Part shown: in pieces, positions 22,322 to 34,168 of the stretch
Layout: each line of letters begins with the position of its first letter
Numbering within the stretch: the first letter of the stretch is position 1
Origin: Hymenopus coronatus
Lineage: Eukaryota > Arthropoda > Insecta > Mantodea > Hymenopodidae
Direction of reading: 5' to 3'
DNA length: 64,000 nt
NCBI GenBank assembly: GCA_030762935.1
Contig: CM060899.1
Span: 18,920,501 to 18,984,500, forward strand
Translations under genes and position numbers: made by a program
The notes under the pieces: generated by a model
Database searches by the model: none
What the model was told of the DNA's origin: nothing
Seen by the model: only the letters and a program-made list of their open reading frames with translations

Positions 22322-22437
22322 TTTTGCTTTCACTATACTTATTATGTACATATTGTATAGAAAAAGTATTGCACTCTACCCAAAAATTCGATACCGAGAT
22401 TTCACGGGAAATATATGCTTTAGGGTCCCCTGTATCC

Positions 22438-22470
<33 letters not shown>

Positions 22471-23158
22471 TTTAAGCAAAAAGATCCGTGTGTGTGTTCC
22501 TGTGTCCGTGTGTCTGTGAACACGATAACTCAAAAAGGTCGGTAAAATACCAAACTTGGTATTTAAGTTCAGTATTTTCCAGGGATGCGACACGAAGATT
22601 TTGGGAAAAATCCCCCCCAGACCAAACTACCCTTTGTATGGAACTTTTTTCGAAAATTTTGATTTTCTCAAAAATTAAGTGACAAATGAGATGTATATCT
22701 TGAATTTTTCGGGAATCGTCTCTGAAGGCTACTTTATTCAGGACGCATTTTACGGAATTTTGCATACCTGCTAAACAGTAAGAGATGGACAAAAACTTAC
22801 AACACGAAAAACACACAATTTATGTTTTATACATTTTTTTCGAGGAGTTCGTCGTTTCTGAAACATTCCTTGTTTTTGGCTTCTGCTTTGAAAAACTTGT
22901 ACTTTTCTCGTACAGGAATTTATCAACTCCTGTCCATATAAATATAGGAACATCAGTCACATAGCAACCAGCTTTGGACATTCACTTTAACCTATGGTAC
23001 TCCCTTATTTCGTTTCTGCTTACTAGGAAGCAAGTAATAAGACTATTTCTGCTATTTTTTTCTGTTTAGCATGAAGAAAATAGATGTATAAGATTTTTAT
23101 GAACAATTTGTTGCATAAATGTACAGAAAGTCAGGTGAATGGTACACATAAGATATTT
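22322..23158 (-). mobile_element. HINE element with long A-tract
   Basis: The usual 'tatccaaaaaa' run is expanded to about 29 A (22438-22466), and about 60 bp are deleted at 22676. 5' end reads '...gaatggtacacataagat'. Confidence 0.8.
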
Positions 23159-23264
23159 TACTGCATGCTTACAATATAATAAACGCCAGAAATGCTATAA
23201 ACACACTAACAATAGTGTGGTCCACAATGGAACATAAAAACTATAAATCTCAGTGTCCGATGCA

Positions 23265-23822
23265 CTCTGCCACAAAGTATTGTTAAAAAGCCAATTCTTC
23301 TATTTACATCATGCTAATCCAGGATAAATTGGCTTGCTTCCTTGAAGTAGAAGGCAAACAAGGGAAAACCTAAGCTAAATCGATAGTCAAATCTTTTAAA
23401 AGCTGATTGTACGGACAGAAGTTGACAAATTCCCGTATGAGATAACTATAAGTGTTTTAAAGTTGAAACCAATAATAAGGAATTTCTCACAAATAGTCAA
23501 TTCCACGATAAAAATATACATGACAAATTGTGTGTTTTAACCTGATCTAAATTTTCGAAACAGTTTTAACGGAAAGGGTATTTGTGGGTGGGGTGATTTT
23601 GTTGAAAATGTTCATGTTGCATCCTTAGAAGATGGGACTTTTCGCTTTTGCGCTATGCTGCCCAAAGGCATACAAACATGGACATTTTTCTGAAAATGGT
23701 TTTCTGGATTCAGGGCGTCTTAAAACATGTATTTCCAGTGAAATCTCGGTATCGAATTTTTGGGTGCATTACAATACCTTCTCTATACAATATATTCATA
23801 GTACTTGTAGAAAAAGTAAAAA
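23265..23822 (+). mobile_element. HINE copy, internally deleted
   Basis: The degenerate 5' end and the complete hairpin end ('tctatacaatatattcatagt...gaaaaagtaaaa') are present. Roughly 280 bp between 'taacctgatctaaatttt' and 'cgaaacag' are missing. Confidence 0.7.
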
Positions 23823-23929
23823 TTGAGACAGGTGGTACCAGGCAATATTGTCTAACAAAAAGGTCTTTAGAGAAGAAAGAATAAAACACTGTATGGGTGT
23901 GCTTTGTCATTTCGACGTAAAGAATAAAA

Positions 23930-24765
23930 AAGAAAGTATTCTTAAAAAGCTTATACTACTATTTACTTCATGCTAATCAGAAAAAATTAGCAGAAATAGT
24001 CTTATTACTTGCTTCCTTGTAAATAGAAGCGAAATAAGGGAATACCATAGGTTAAAGTGATAGTCAAAAGCTGGTTGCTATGTTACTGAAGTTCCCTTGT
24101 TTGTATGGACAGCAGTTGACAAATTCCTGTATGAGAAAAGTTTTTCATAGCAGAAACCAAAAACAAGGAATGTCTCAAAAACGATGAAGTCCATGAAAAA
24201 AATGTATATAACATAAATTGTGTGTTTTAAGGTGCTCTACATTTTTGTGTGGTAAGTTTTTGTCCATCTTTTACGGTTTAGGATTTATTCAAAATTTCGT
24301 AAAATTCTTCCAGAGTAAGGTACTCTTCAGAGGCTATTCCCAGAAAATTCAAGATATACATGTTATTTGTCAGGTATATAGCTTTAATATACGATATTTT
24401 AATCAAAATAATTAGACTCATTTTTGAGAACATCAAAAATTTCGAAAAATGTTCCATGCAAAGGGTAGTCGGGGGTGGGGAGGTTTTTCTCAAAACCTTC
24501 GTGTCGCATCCCTGGAAGATACTAAACTTAAATACCAACTGACTTTTACTGACTTTTCGTATTTGAGTTATCGTGTTCACAGACACATGGACAAACTGAC
24601 ACACGACCACACACACACACACAGACCCTTTTCCGAAAATGCTTTTTTTAGATAAAGGGGACCCTAAAACATATATTTCTTGTGAAATCCTGGTATCGAA
24701 CTTTTTGGTGGAGTGCAATACCTTCTCTATACACTATCTACATAGTGCGTATAGAGAAAGTAAAA
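23930..24765 (+). mobile_element. HINE element, 5' tip missing
   Basis: Begins at 'agtattcttaaaaagctt' and ends at the hairpin (24726-24759) plus 'gagaaagtaaaa'. Confidence 0.8.
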
Positions 24766-24785
24766 ACAGCTTGGAATCATCGAAT

Positions 24786-24905
24786 TTTTACTTTTTGAAT
24801 GTATAGTACATAGGTGCAGACATTATTACATTCCAGCCAAAGTTTTTACCTAGATTTCATTGTAAATACACGATATAATTCCCTGAATCCAAAAGAATTA
24901 TACAT
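24786..24905 (-). mobile_element. HINE hairpin-end remnant
   Basis: Diverged 'tttttactttttgaatgtatagtacatagg' and 'cctgaatccaaaa' boxes. Confidence 0.45.
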
Positions 24906-24928
24906 GGATACAAGTGTGTGAAGTCGAT

Positions 24929-25335
24929 TTTACTTTCTCTACGCGTACTATGTACAGTGTATAGAAAAGGTATTGCCCTCCACTCAAAAATTCGATACTC
25001 ATATTTCACCGGAAATATATGTTTTAGGGTCCCCTTTATCCAAAAAAAACTTTTTCAGAAAAAGGTTCATGTGTGTGTGTCCATGTGTCTGTGAACACAA
25101 TAACTCAAAAACGAAAATTGGATAACATACCAAACTTGGTATTTAAGTTCAGTATTTTCCCCCTACCTCAAACTACCCTTTACATGGAAGTTTTTTTAAA
25201 TTTTGATTTTCTCAAATGTGGCTCTAACGATTTAGATTAAAATATCGTATATTAAAGATATCCACCTAAATATAAAATGTATATCCTGAATTTTCTGCAA
25301 ATAGCCTCTGAAGAGTACTTTTATTCTGGATGAAA
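24929..25335 (-). mobile_element. HINE copy, 5' half missing
   Basis: Hairpin at about 24936-24966 (shortened) to 'ttttattctggatga'. A deletion removes the 'cagggatgcgacacgaag' block. Confidence 0.75.
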
Positions 25336-25867
25336 ACGTGTATTTGCGGTGAAATATTATAAGAAATCTCTTGGTGTGACAGAGGTAGGTAGTACAGAAT
25401 TTAAATTATTCTTAAGATGTTCCAACTTTCTATATACCTACTTCAGTTTGTCTTACAATGGCTGACACAATTGTGATTCTCTATGGTATAATTACTTATA
25501 ACTGAAAGTTTTATACACTGCTATAATGCAACCCCCACACTACAATGAAACACGCCTTCATATTGTGACACGGAGAATGTGGACGAAATCTATCGGAAGT
25601 TAAGCGCTAACCGGAAGTGCAGTTTGAGATAAACAGATATGAATAAACGCTGTAGCGCTGTTGCCAAAAGGAAGCACCTGATGTGTCATCAACAGATAAC
25701 CAGAATCTTCTGCAGCTTTCACTTTTCCCGGGCTGCAGAAGATTCTAGATAGTTTTGTTATATACGCAAGCGTTCTCACTAGTCAAACCAGCTAGTTAAT
25801 GATCTCATTTCTGGTCCGAAATAAAGTAATGTTCTTCTGGAGAGATGAGACACTGTTGTGACATGAA
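25336..25867. other. Unique interval with a perfect hairpin
   Basis: Non-repetitive. It contains a 15-bp perfect inverted repeat (25702-25716 and 25732-25746). No gene is recognised. Confidence 0.4.
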
Positions 25868-27405
25868 ATTATTTATTTATTTTATTTAATTACTTTCCTC
25901 AGTTGAGGGCTGCCATGTAGACAAAGTATAACTACGCAATTATCATTTTTAAAAATGATTTACAATGCTAAAAATAAATCGTATAACTAAGTAGAAGTAA
26001 CAGATAAAATTAGAAATGATAAACTTCAAATCTAATACAAATAGCACATAAAATCTTCTCAAAAAACACTTTAGTAAGTTCAAAATTACAGAACAAAACT
26101 TAATGAATTGTTATAGCACCAGCATTAAAACGAATACGAATAATTTCTGAGGATGAGAATAGATCCTCTGATTGTCAGCATCGCTATTGTATGCAGTAGG
26201 CGTTTATCCAAACCATAATCTAACTAAAATTGGTGTAATTTTTTGGGTATTGTCCCTTTGGCTCCTATCATTGATCCGGCGACTGATGTATTTTTAAAAT
26301 TATACTTGTCCTTCTAAAAGGGAATGGTAGATTCATAAATTGCTTTTTTTTCTGTGTCCATTCTTCAGGTTGTTCACAGTGGGACTCAAAGCGAAATAGT
26401 AAGATCGAGGATCTCTCCGCTACCATCTGATATCTTATAAGCAATGATGTCGATGCGCCTGCTGCTACCATTGTTGGACAAACCATGCACTTCCTCATGG
26501 ACCTCAAAACCTTTATGTTTCATGCTTGTTGCAATCAAGCTCCTAATTTTATGATGTCTGCTGTTCTGCAGTACCCAGAACATGTGCAAGTGTTTCGTGC
26601 TCCCTGCCACAGCGGCGGCAGAGGGTGTTGTTCTGGGACCTACCCGGTAAGCTCCATGAGGGCAGGCACTCAGAACATGTGCAAGTGTTTCGTGCTCCCT
26701 GCCACAGCGGCGGCAGAGGGTATTGTTCTGGGACCTACCCGGTAAGCTCCATGAGGGCAGGCACTCAGAACATGTGCAAGTGTTTCGTGCTCCCTGCCAC
26801 AGCGGCGGCAGAGGGTGTTGTTCTGGGACCTACCCGGTAAGCTCCATGAGGGCAGGCACTCAGAACATGTGCAAGTGTTTCGTGCTCCCTGCCACAGCGG
26901 CAGCAGAGGGTGTTGTTCTGGGACCTACCCGGTAAGGAATGTACAGCAATAACTCCAGCAGTCATTTTGATGGCGTCTCTCCATTCGGAGCAGGAAAGTC
27001 CGCGATGATCTCGAATCCACTTATTTGCAGGTGTATAGTCGCTGAACATTTTAACACCTTTTCCTTTTTGTGGCAACTCACTCCAAAGCTGAAATTCTCG
27101 TTCTCTTAAATATTTTCTTACTTTTCTCGCATCTGGGAGAAGACTTACTGGGTCTCTGATGTTACTCTGAGTGACGTTAAGATGTTGTAAACAGCTTTGA
27201 GTCTCCTGCTTAAAATTTCTTACGGCGTTAACAAGCGGGTCGTTTAAGTATTTTAAAACTTTACAGGTGCTCATATTTTGTAAGAGATTGTAGTCGTCTG
27301 GTGTTCGAATCCCCTGGAAACGTATCATCCGAAAATCAACGTGCATTGCGTTCTTTTCTTTCGCGGCTATGTCACAAAGAGAAGTGAAGTGGCAGAGAGA
27401 ATTTA
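25868..27405 (-). mobile_element. R2-like LINE, 3' part (broken)
   Basis: Non-LTR retrotransposon of the group that carries a C-terminal restriction-like endonuclease (R2/NeSL/CRE type). Reading the minus strand from 27405 downward: the region after the reverse transcriptase (ELPQKGKGVKMFSDYTPANK at about 27070-27011); a zinc knuckle CRRCGREHETLAHVLSAC; SRHHKIRSLIA and FEVHEEVHGL (about 26560-26480); then RRIDIIA (about 26460), the arginine-aspartate signature of the PD-(D/E)XK-like nuclease; FESHCEQPEEW; and a 3' end with repeated AAATAAA near 25870-25890. The RT domain is absent (5' truncation). It is inactive: the knuckle is repeated four times out of frame, and later parts lie in different frames. 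Confidence 0.75.
26567..26935 (-). repeat. 95-bp tandem repeat of the LINE zinc knuckle
   Basis: The start 'catgtgcaagtgtttcgtgc' recurs at 26581, 26676, 26771 and 26866, an exact 95-base period with only one or two base changes between units. Each unit on the minus strand encodes CRRCGREHETLAHVLSAC. 95 is not a multiple of three, so consecutive units are in different frames. Confidence 0.95.
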
Positions 27406-27651
27406 AATAGTAGTAGTGGTGGTGATGGTGGTGGTAGTATTTATTAAGTTTACAATAATGCAATATTTGCATCACACAGACACGTGGGTCAAGTGACCGT
27501 ACATACTGTCTAAAAATACTGATTTTAAAATATGATATACATATCTATTTTATATATATTTACAACATGGATATGCACACACACACATGCTCGCGCGCTA
27601 CGACAAACCACACAGAACAATAAAAGAAAGGACACTCTGATAACACACACA

Positions 27652-27706
<55 letters not shown>

Positions 27707-28185
27707 TCACACACACACACTTGCACTCACAACTGCACCACGTATTCACACATATAGATTACTCAAACACCAAACAAGTAATATTTACACAAATATTTTA
27801 TCTCTTAGTGCACGAACTTCCATTAAGTATGTGTCCAGGCATGGCCAGTTTTGGCTGTTTAGAATCAAATCCCAGAATTCGTCTTTTTGAAGCTAAAAAT
27901 ATTTCTAGCAATATTTTTTCCTAACATCCTCCATCTGCACGCAATCTGCCAAAATATGCGTCCAGTTTTCTTGATACCCGCATTATGGGCAAATCCTCCT
28001 ACCAGCTTCATCAACTACCTTAAGAGTTTTCCACCCTCCAAACCTGAGCCACGCTATTCGCAACTTTCTAAAATACGTGTTTCTTTACCCAACCCAAATT
28101 TTATTTCATTTTGTAACTCCAATGAGGATGTTTTTCTACATTCAGATTCTATTTCCTGCGTAGAGTTGAAATAGATTACATTAGT
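27406..28185 (-). mobile_element. LINE 3' end with triplet tail (LINE-2)
   Basis: A different LINE. The minus strand encodes the region just after a reverse transcriptase: RKLRIAWLRFGGWKTLKVVD, then CPxCGYQENWTHILADC (x is a stop codon, at about 27985), a C-X2-C...H-X4-C knuckle like that of Jockey/I/CR1-group LINEs. The 3' untranslated part continues to a short tandem tail of TAC/CAC triplets near 27412-27432. Nearly the same 3' end recurs on the plus strand at 38690-39050. CA and CT tracts (27575-27730) have expanded inside the untranslated part. The clade assignment is uncertain. Confidence 0.65.
27575..27735 (+). repeat. CA and CT microsatellites
   Basis: (CA)n at 27577-27588, (CT)n at about 27655-27695, then (CA)n to 27720. 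These tracts account for the serine/leucine and threonine/histidine open frames on both strands. Confidence 0.95.
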
Positions 28186-28436
28186 GAATTGACAGTGAGA
28201 AGAAAGTATAGTGACAGTTGAAAATTGGACAGTTAAAACATTAATTTAGAAGCATCATGGTCTGTTGTGTAATTTTCCTTTCAATGTAAATTGGATCAAT
28301 AGTTAGAAACAACTAAATTAAAGTTTGCTGCTCAACTGGTTACGAAAGACTTTGAGTAATTAACCTCCGGGTTCTGCCGTTGTAAATGACATAATATTTG
28401 CGTCACAAAACAAAGAATATTTTTATTAAAATATGA

Positions 28437-28545
28437 CGTATTCCATTCATATGACATTCTATATTTATTATCCATCAAACTGTCCTTACAGAAGCTTACT
28501 CTTTCATCTACTTCATACCAATCGTGACAAACATTATCAGAAACG
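28437..28545 (+). mobile_element. HINE 5' remnant, old
   Basis: 'ttccattcatatgacattct', 'cagaagcttactctttcatc' and 'cttcataccaatcgtgacaaa' align with the family 5' end. Confidence 0.5.
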
Positions 28546-28876
28546 TATGTAGTGCAGCAGGGATTGTAGAAGGGCGCGACTGACTTACAGCATTGTGTAC
28601 TACGACTCCATCTGCTCGGGTCTAGATCAGTCAGGCGAGCACTTCTTGAGATCTCTTTTATTCAGGGCCCGTACATGGTGCAGGGATTTACTTGGAGTAA
28701 ATAACATTATCAGAAACGTATGTACTGCAGCAGGGATTCTAAAAGTGCGCGACTTACTTGCAGCATTGTGTACTACGACTCTATCTACTCGGGTCTAGAT
28801 CAGTCAGGCGAGCACTTCTTGAGATCTCTTTTACTCAGGGCCCGTACATGGTGCAGGGATTTACTTGGAGTAAATA
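28530..28876 (+). repeat. Tandem duplication, about 173 bp
   Basis: 'aacattatcagaaacgtatg' occurs at 28530 and 28703. The two units differ at only a few bases over their length. They encode nothing I recognise. Confidence 0.9.
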
Positions 28877-29103
28877 ACAACATTTTCTTTTCTTTGGAAC
28901 ACAACTCGACTTTATTCAAAACTTTTCAACACAGTTTTAAATGTGAAAGATAGCCTTGTTTCTCTTAAAATTGAAAATCGTCTGTAATTAGCGACTTTAT
29001 TCCCCACGAACGTTCTCTATTACCGTCAAAAATATTAACTTTACTGTGTATATTTCCTTTGCATGCAATATGCTTTCTTTCTAGCTTGAACTACGATGTT
29101 CCG

Positions 29104-29407
29104 TAAAATGTAAATGTAGTTTTATTTATGGACGCTCTTTAACTGCTGTGGTTCTCAGCGCCCCACTCTATTAAATACTGGGCGTGAAAGACCGCTTAAT
29201 TTTGCCCATAGGCCTCTTTTATCAGGCTTGAGGTGCTTTTGCGTGCCGTAAATCTACGACAGAGGACCAACGGCGTTACTTCCCTTCCACAGGAAGCCAT
29301 GCTAAGGATTTTTACGCCTGAAGAAATACATCGTACTTCGCCGGGTTTGAACCCGCGACCTTGTATATATTAAGTTAGCATATTATCCATTACACCACGG
29401 AGGTGAC
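29104..29407 (-). mobile_element. SINE A, full length with target duplication
   Basis: Complete SINE A in reverse: tail at 29104-29130, body, then head with B box (gggtttgaacccgcgacc at about 29342) and A box near 29390. It is flanked by an 11-bp duplication ACGATGTTCCG (29093-29103 and 29408-29418), showing LINE-mediated insertion. Confidence 0.9.
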
Positions 29408-29418
29408 ACGATGTTCCG

Positions 29419-29900
29419 GACAATGACTTCCTGAATTCCTCGGAAAAAATTATCTCTCACAATGATTTCCTCAATTCCCCGAAAAACTTATCTATCTCGT
29501 CGAAAATTACATACCGTCGTAATATTACTTCGAAGCACCAATTCTTTTGTAATTATTAATCTCCTTGCCTAACGAGAAATATTATCTTCTAAACTTAATT
29601 TCTCTCCTTTACAATTATCAGGAGAAGAATCAACGCCGGACCTCCTTCCCCGGTGAAGTCAGAAGGAGAAGTGTTAAAACCTTCAACATTTCCCTTGGTT
29701 ACTGCAAAACTTTTTTGTTGGTAAAACAGATTATTGACACAAAATTAAACAATTCGTCCAATATGAAAAATCGACTGACGAAAAGAAAACTACAACGAAA
29801 TTCTATCTTCTCAAAAAGGCTATCAAAAATACAAATGTAACATGAAATAATTTATCCGCAAGTACTAATTACTAAGGCATTTACGGCCGGCTTCCATTTG
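29419..29900. other. Unique interval with an unassigned open frame
   Basis: A 91-codon plus-strand frame (29565-29840) is rich in lysine, arginine and asparagine, with no motif I recognise and no clear splice sites. AT-rich composition can produce it by chance. Confidence 0.2.
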
Positions 29901-30317
29901 AAATAAAATTAGCAGAATGATCTTATTACTTGCTTTCCTGTAAGTAGAAGGGAAATGAGGTATTATACCTAACTTTAAGGGGTGTTCGCTATTAGAAAAC
30001 ACAGAAATTTAGTTCTCTTTACATGGCGTATGACATTTCCTACTCGAGAACAGTGTAAGCATTAGGAAATTTAACTCAAAAGAAACGAATATCTCGAAAA
30101 TGGTAACTCCAAAAATATGTATGCGACATAAATTGACATCTATATTTTTGTGGGGTAAGATTTTGTCTTCTCATTACGGTATACCAAATGAAGATGGTTT
30201 CAAGGTTATTCCGGGGAATTCAAGATGTTTCATCTGTCATGGAAATACCTTAAACATATGTTATTTCAATCAAAATCATTAGAGCCATTTTTGAGAACAT
30301 TAACATTTATAAAAAAA
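29901..30317 (+). mobile_element. HINE copy, old, both ends missing
   Basis: Runs from 'ttagcagaatgatcttattac' to 'gagccatttttgagaacatt'. It is truncated by the next copy at an A-run. Confidence 0.6.
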
Positions 30318-31127
30318 TCTTAATTCTTTCATTCACATGACTTTCTCTACATATTAGCAACAAATCATTGTTAAAAGCTTAGTCTTCTATTTACTTCATG
30401 CTAATTGAAAAACAAATCAATTGAAAGATCTTATTACTTGCTACTTTGTAAGTAAAAGTGAAATAAGGGAGTACACTAGGCTAAAACGATAGTCAATTTT
30501 TTAAAAACTGGTTGTTATATAATTGAAGTTCCTTTGTATCACCTGAAGTTGACAAATTCACGTATGAGAAACCTATAAGTATTTCAAAAGTGAAACCAAT
30601 AACAAGGAATCTAAAAAACGGCCAACTCCACAAAAAAATGTAGAAAAATTAATTGTGTTATAAAGAGATCTGCATTTTTTGTGTAATAAGTTTTTGTCTA
30701 TTTCTTACGATTTAACCGTTATGCAAAATTCCGCCAAATTCTCCAGAATACACATGCGTTCAAAGTCCATTCCCAGAAAATTAAAGTTAAACATTTTTTT
30801 TTGTCATATAAATACTTTTAATAAATGACATTTTAATCAAAATCTTTAGAGCCATTTTTGAGAAATTACAAATTGAAAATCTTCATGCCGCATCCTTGAA
30901 AGATACTGAACTTAAATACAAAGTTTGGTATTTAACGGACTTTTTGTTTTTCAGCTATGATGTCCTAAGATACACACTCACTCACACATGGACATTTTCA
31001 TAAAATTTGTTTCCATACTGGGGGGGACCTCAAAATATATATTTCTGGTGAAATCTCAACATAGAATTTTTGGGTGGAATACAATACCTTCTCTATCCAG
31101 TATTTATATTATACGGGCTAGAGAAAG
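30318..31127 (+). mobile_element. HINE element, variant hairpin
   Basis: Full-length but diverged, with a G5-6 run (31020). Its hairpin (about 31092-31118) is of the variant class and ends 'gctagagaaagtaaaa'. Confidence 0.75.
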
Positions 31128-32009
31128 TAAAATTTGTGGAATATGCAGTATAATAAACGAAACGCCATTTTTGAAATGGACTTTATGAAGCATCTTTATT
31201 TGACAGTCAAAATGAAGTGAAGCTCGTAATCTTGTGCACGAACAGTGATCTAGTGCCCTAGATCAAATAATATTTTTATCTCCGTGAGGTTTCTATCCCA
31301 CCCGGTATAAGTTTATAATCGATTGAAATGAAGGGGTGGTTAGGATACCACCTCAATGAAGCATGGTACAAAAGGAAAGGCTGACAGCATACAGCATAAT
31401 TCGGGCTTATAGAAAAACGGACGAAGACTGATTTTCATGTATGGTTAAACTGAATGTCAAACTACAACATTTTTTAGAGCTTTCATTTGCGACATGTAGA
31501 CGAAGATTTATAAGTTTTTTGCCACTATCGTGCAGCAGTAACTAGAACAGATGTTAAGAAAACTATAGTATAGTTTAAAACACAAGGTTTATGATGTCTT
31601 AACCATATTTTTGGTGAGGTAAAGTTCCTTGCCTCCAAGAGCTAGGCTTTCATCTGTTTTCTATTATGGGCCGGATTCTATGCGCATAAGTACATTGACT
31701 ACCTCAACTATGGACAACTAGTACACAATAATACTAATCATTAATTGTCTGAACTGCTGAAGAAGAGGCTTCACAAAGTACAGTGACTACAGTCCGTCTG
31801 GCTTATGTTCAAACATGGATATTAAAGATTTCTTGCTCCATTGCAGGTAAACCTTGACTGCCTAATCCCGAGCCGTACCACTTCTGATTCATGACGACAC
31901 TGTATGTGTATTTTTCTTTAATTAGAAGAAATTCAACACTTTATTTGCTTATTTATTTGCTAAATTTGGTTTTAGTTTTCATGTTTTAGTCAAAATTAAA
32001 GCCATAAAT
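31128..32009. other. Unique interval with a faint tRNA-like stretch
   Basis: 31238-31300 has A-box-like 'tgatctagtgccctaga' and B-box-like 'ggtttctatccc', a possible SINE head remnant. The rest shows no gene or repeat known from this window. Confidence 0.3.
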
Positions 32010-32222
32010 TTTCATTCAATAATTAATGACGTTGATAGATATACAGACACACACTCGCACACACACAGACACACACATCTCTTTCTAAAAATGCTTTAAT
32101 TTACTTTTTAGTTTTTATATTCAGTGGGATTACAGTAGGTTTTTCCTTTAAAATCCCTTCATCGAATTTTGGGTGGAATATAATATTTCCCCTGCTTACT
32201 ATGCGTAGCAGAGAAAGTAAAA
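32010..32222 (+). mobile_element. HINE hairpin-end fragment
   Basis: A CA tract, 'cccttcatcgaattttgggtgg' and a shortened hairpin 'ctgcttactatgcgtagcag' followed by 'agaaagtaaaa'. Confidence 0.65.
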
Positions 32223-32611
32223 AGAGTCATTAAAGAAATTTAAGAAAGGAAAAAGAACACACTATAAAATATGCAATTATAGGCACTATAAAGTTAGTAT
32301 ATTATATTCCATAAGCTACAATATATTGTGATTATGTCCTGTGGCCGTAATCGCGAACGTGTGTGAGCAGCTTGAATGGTAAGTATTAGCTGATTTTTGG
32401 TATCCTTTGTTATATCTGCTAGTAGATACATGTTTGGGCGACAAGTTCTTTTGATATAAAAGATGTGATGTTACAAAATGTACGAGTGGGCACGTATGCT
32501 GTCGGAAGGCTCTCTGACGTTGAAGGCTGACATTGTTACATCTGAGTGAGTTTTGACACATTGCACATGCGACTGCTTCTGGAAATTTCCTGGCATGCTA
32601 TCGACAGGTGT
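32223..32611. other. Unique interval, no assigned gene
   Basis: A minus-strand frame (32316-32561, 81 codons) has scattered cysteines and histidines, but the spacing does not fit C2H2 fingers. Confidence 0.2.
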
Positions 32612-33347
32612 AAAAATCTGATGTGCTCCATTCAGACGTCTTGCTCTGCAAACAAACTATTCTTACAAAAGATTATTCTTCTACTTGCATCATGCTAAAC
32701 GAGATAAACACTAATACAATTGGACTTCTACTTACTATTTTTTTGGATAGTGTTTAACGCCCGCTTTTACTCTATACTTGTGGCACCGACACTGTTAATA
32801 CATAGAATGAAGATGACGCACCTGTGGAATACGAGGAAACCGAAGAACCCGGAGAAAACATGCCCCTGCGCCGCTTTGTCCACCACAAATCTCTTGGGAT
32901 CAAACCCGGACCGCCTGGGTGAGAGGCGAGTGGTCTAACCACTCGGCCACGGCGCGGTCTACTACTTACTTCCTAATATGCAGGAGGGAATTTACCAGAC
33001 TAAAGCAACAATCAGACCTTTTAGAAGTCGATCGATATGTGAACAGTTGAAGTTCGATTCTCTTTGCATTTCTAGAAAAACAACAAAAGAGAGATGAAAC
33101 AAACGGTGATCCTGTTTGAGGAGATGGTGTTTTAAAACTGAAACCAATAACAAGGAATATCTCGGAAATGGCCAACTCTAGGACAAAAGTGTATATGACA
33201 TAAGTTGTGTGTTTTAACGATACCTACATTTTTTGGGTAGCAGTTCTTGTGTATCTCTTACGGTTTACCAGTTACCCAAAATTCAGAAAAATTGATACGG
33301 AATGAACAGGTCTTCAGAAGTTATTCCCTGAAAATTCAAGACATAAT
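32612..33347 (+). mobile_element. HINE copy, old, split by SINE E
   Basis: 5' part 32612-32736, continuing 32958-33347. It joins the next copy at a shared 'atttacttcatgctaatcgag'-like stretch, suggesting recombination between copies. Confidence 0.7.
32737..32957 (-). mobile_element. SINE E (tRNA-derived)
   Basis: The minus strand has A box 'tggccgagtggttagacc' and B box GGTCCGGGTTTGATCCC, then a body with 'gttttctccgggttcttcgg'. The tRNA head resembles leucine/serine-type tRNAs (GGCCGAGTGGTTAGA). The flanks 'tctacttact' and 'tctactactta' look like a target duplication within the HINE. Confidence 0.75.
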
Positions 33348-34168
33348 TTTATTTACTTCATGCTAATCGAGAGAAAAAAAGATAACAGAAATAGTCTTAT
33401 TACTTGCTTCCTTTTAAGTGGAAGCGAAATAAGGTAGTACCATAGGTTAAAGTGATAGTCAAAAGCTGGTTGCTATGTGACTGAAGTTCCTTTTTTTTTT
33501 TTTTGTGGACAGGAGTTGACAAATTTCTGTATCAGAAATGAATAAGTTTTTCAAAGCTGAAACCAAAAGCAAGGAATATCTCAAAAACGATCAACTCCAC
33601 GAAAAAATGTATCTAACATAAATTATGTGTTTTAATGTGCTCTACGTTTTTTGTGAGTTTTTTTGCATCTCTTACGGTTAAGAAATGATGCAAAATTCCG
33701 TAAAATTCATACACAATAAAGTAGTCTTCAGAGACTATTCCCAGAAAAGTCAATATATGCATTTCATTTATCAGGCAAATATTTTAAATATGAGAGATTT
33801 TAATCAAAATCTTTTGATCAATGTTTGATAAAATCAAAATCCTGGAAATTTTTTCCATGTAAAGGATAGTTTGGGGGGGGGGGGTTCTTGAAAATCTGCG
33901 TGTCCAATTCTTGAAATATATCAAACTTAAATACCAAGTTTATTATTTAACGGTCTTTTCGTTTATGAGCTGTGCTGTCCACAGGCGTGCGCTCACACAC
34001 ACACACATAAACACACACACTGACATTTTTCTAAAAATGATGTTTTGGATTCAGCAGATCTCAGATATTTCCAGTGAAATCTCGGTACCTATCGAATTTT
34101 GGGTGCAATACAATACAATACAATACTTTCTCTATACACTATACACGTTGTACGTGTAGAGAAAGTAA
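33348..34168 (+). mobile_element. HINE element, 5' tip missing
   Basis: Ends at a hairpin 'ctatacactatacacgttgtacgtgtagag' and 'aaagtaaaa'. A T12 run (33490-33503) and a G13 run (33871-33883) have expanded. Confidence 0.8.

Noticed and set aside
29565..29840. A 91-codon lysine/arginine-rich frame as an exon
   Set aside because: No convincing splice sites, start context or recognisable domain; composition is explained by AT richness.
32316..32561. Possible C2H2 zinc-finger protein on the minus strand
   Set aside because: Cysteine and histidine spacing does not match the finger pattern and no linker motifs are seen.
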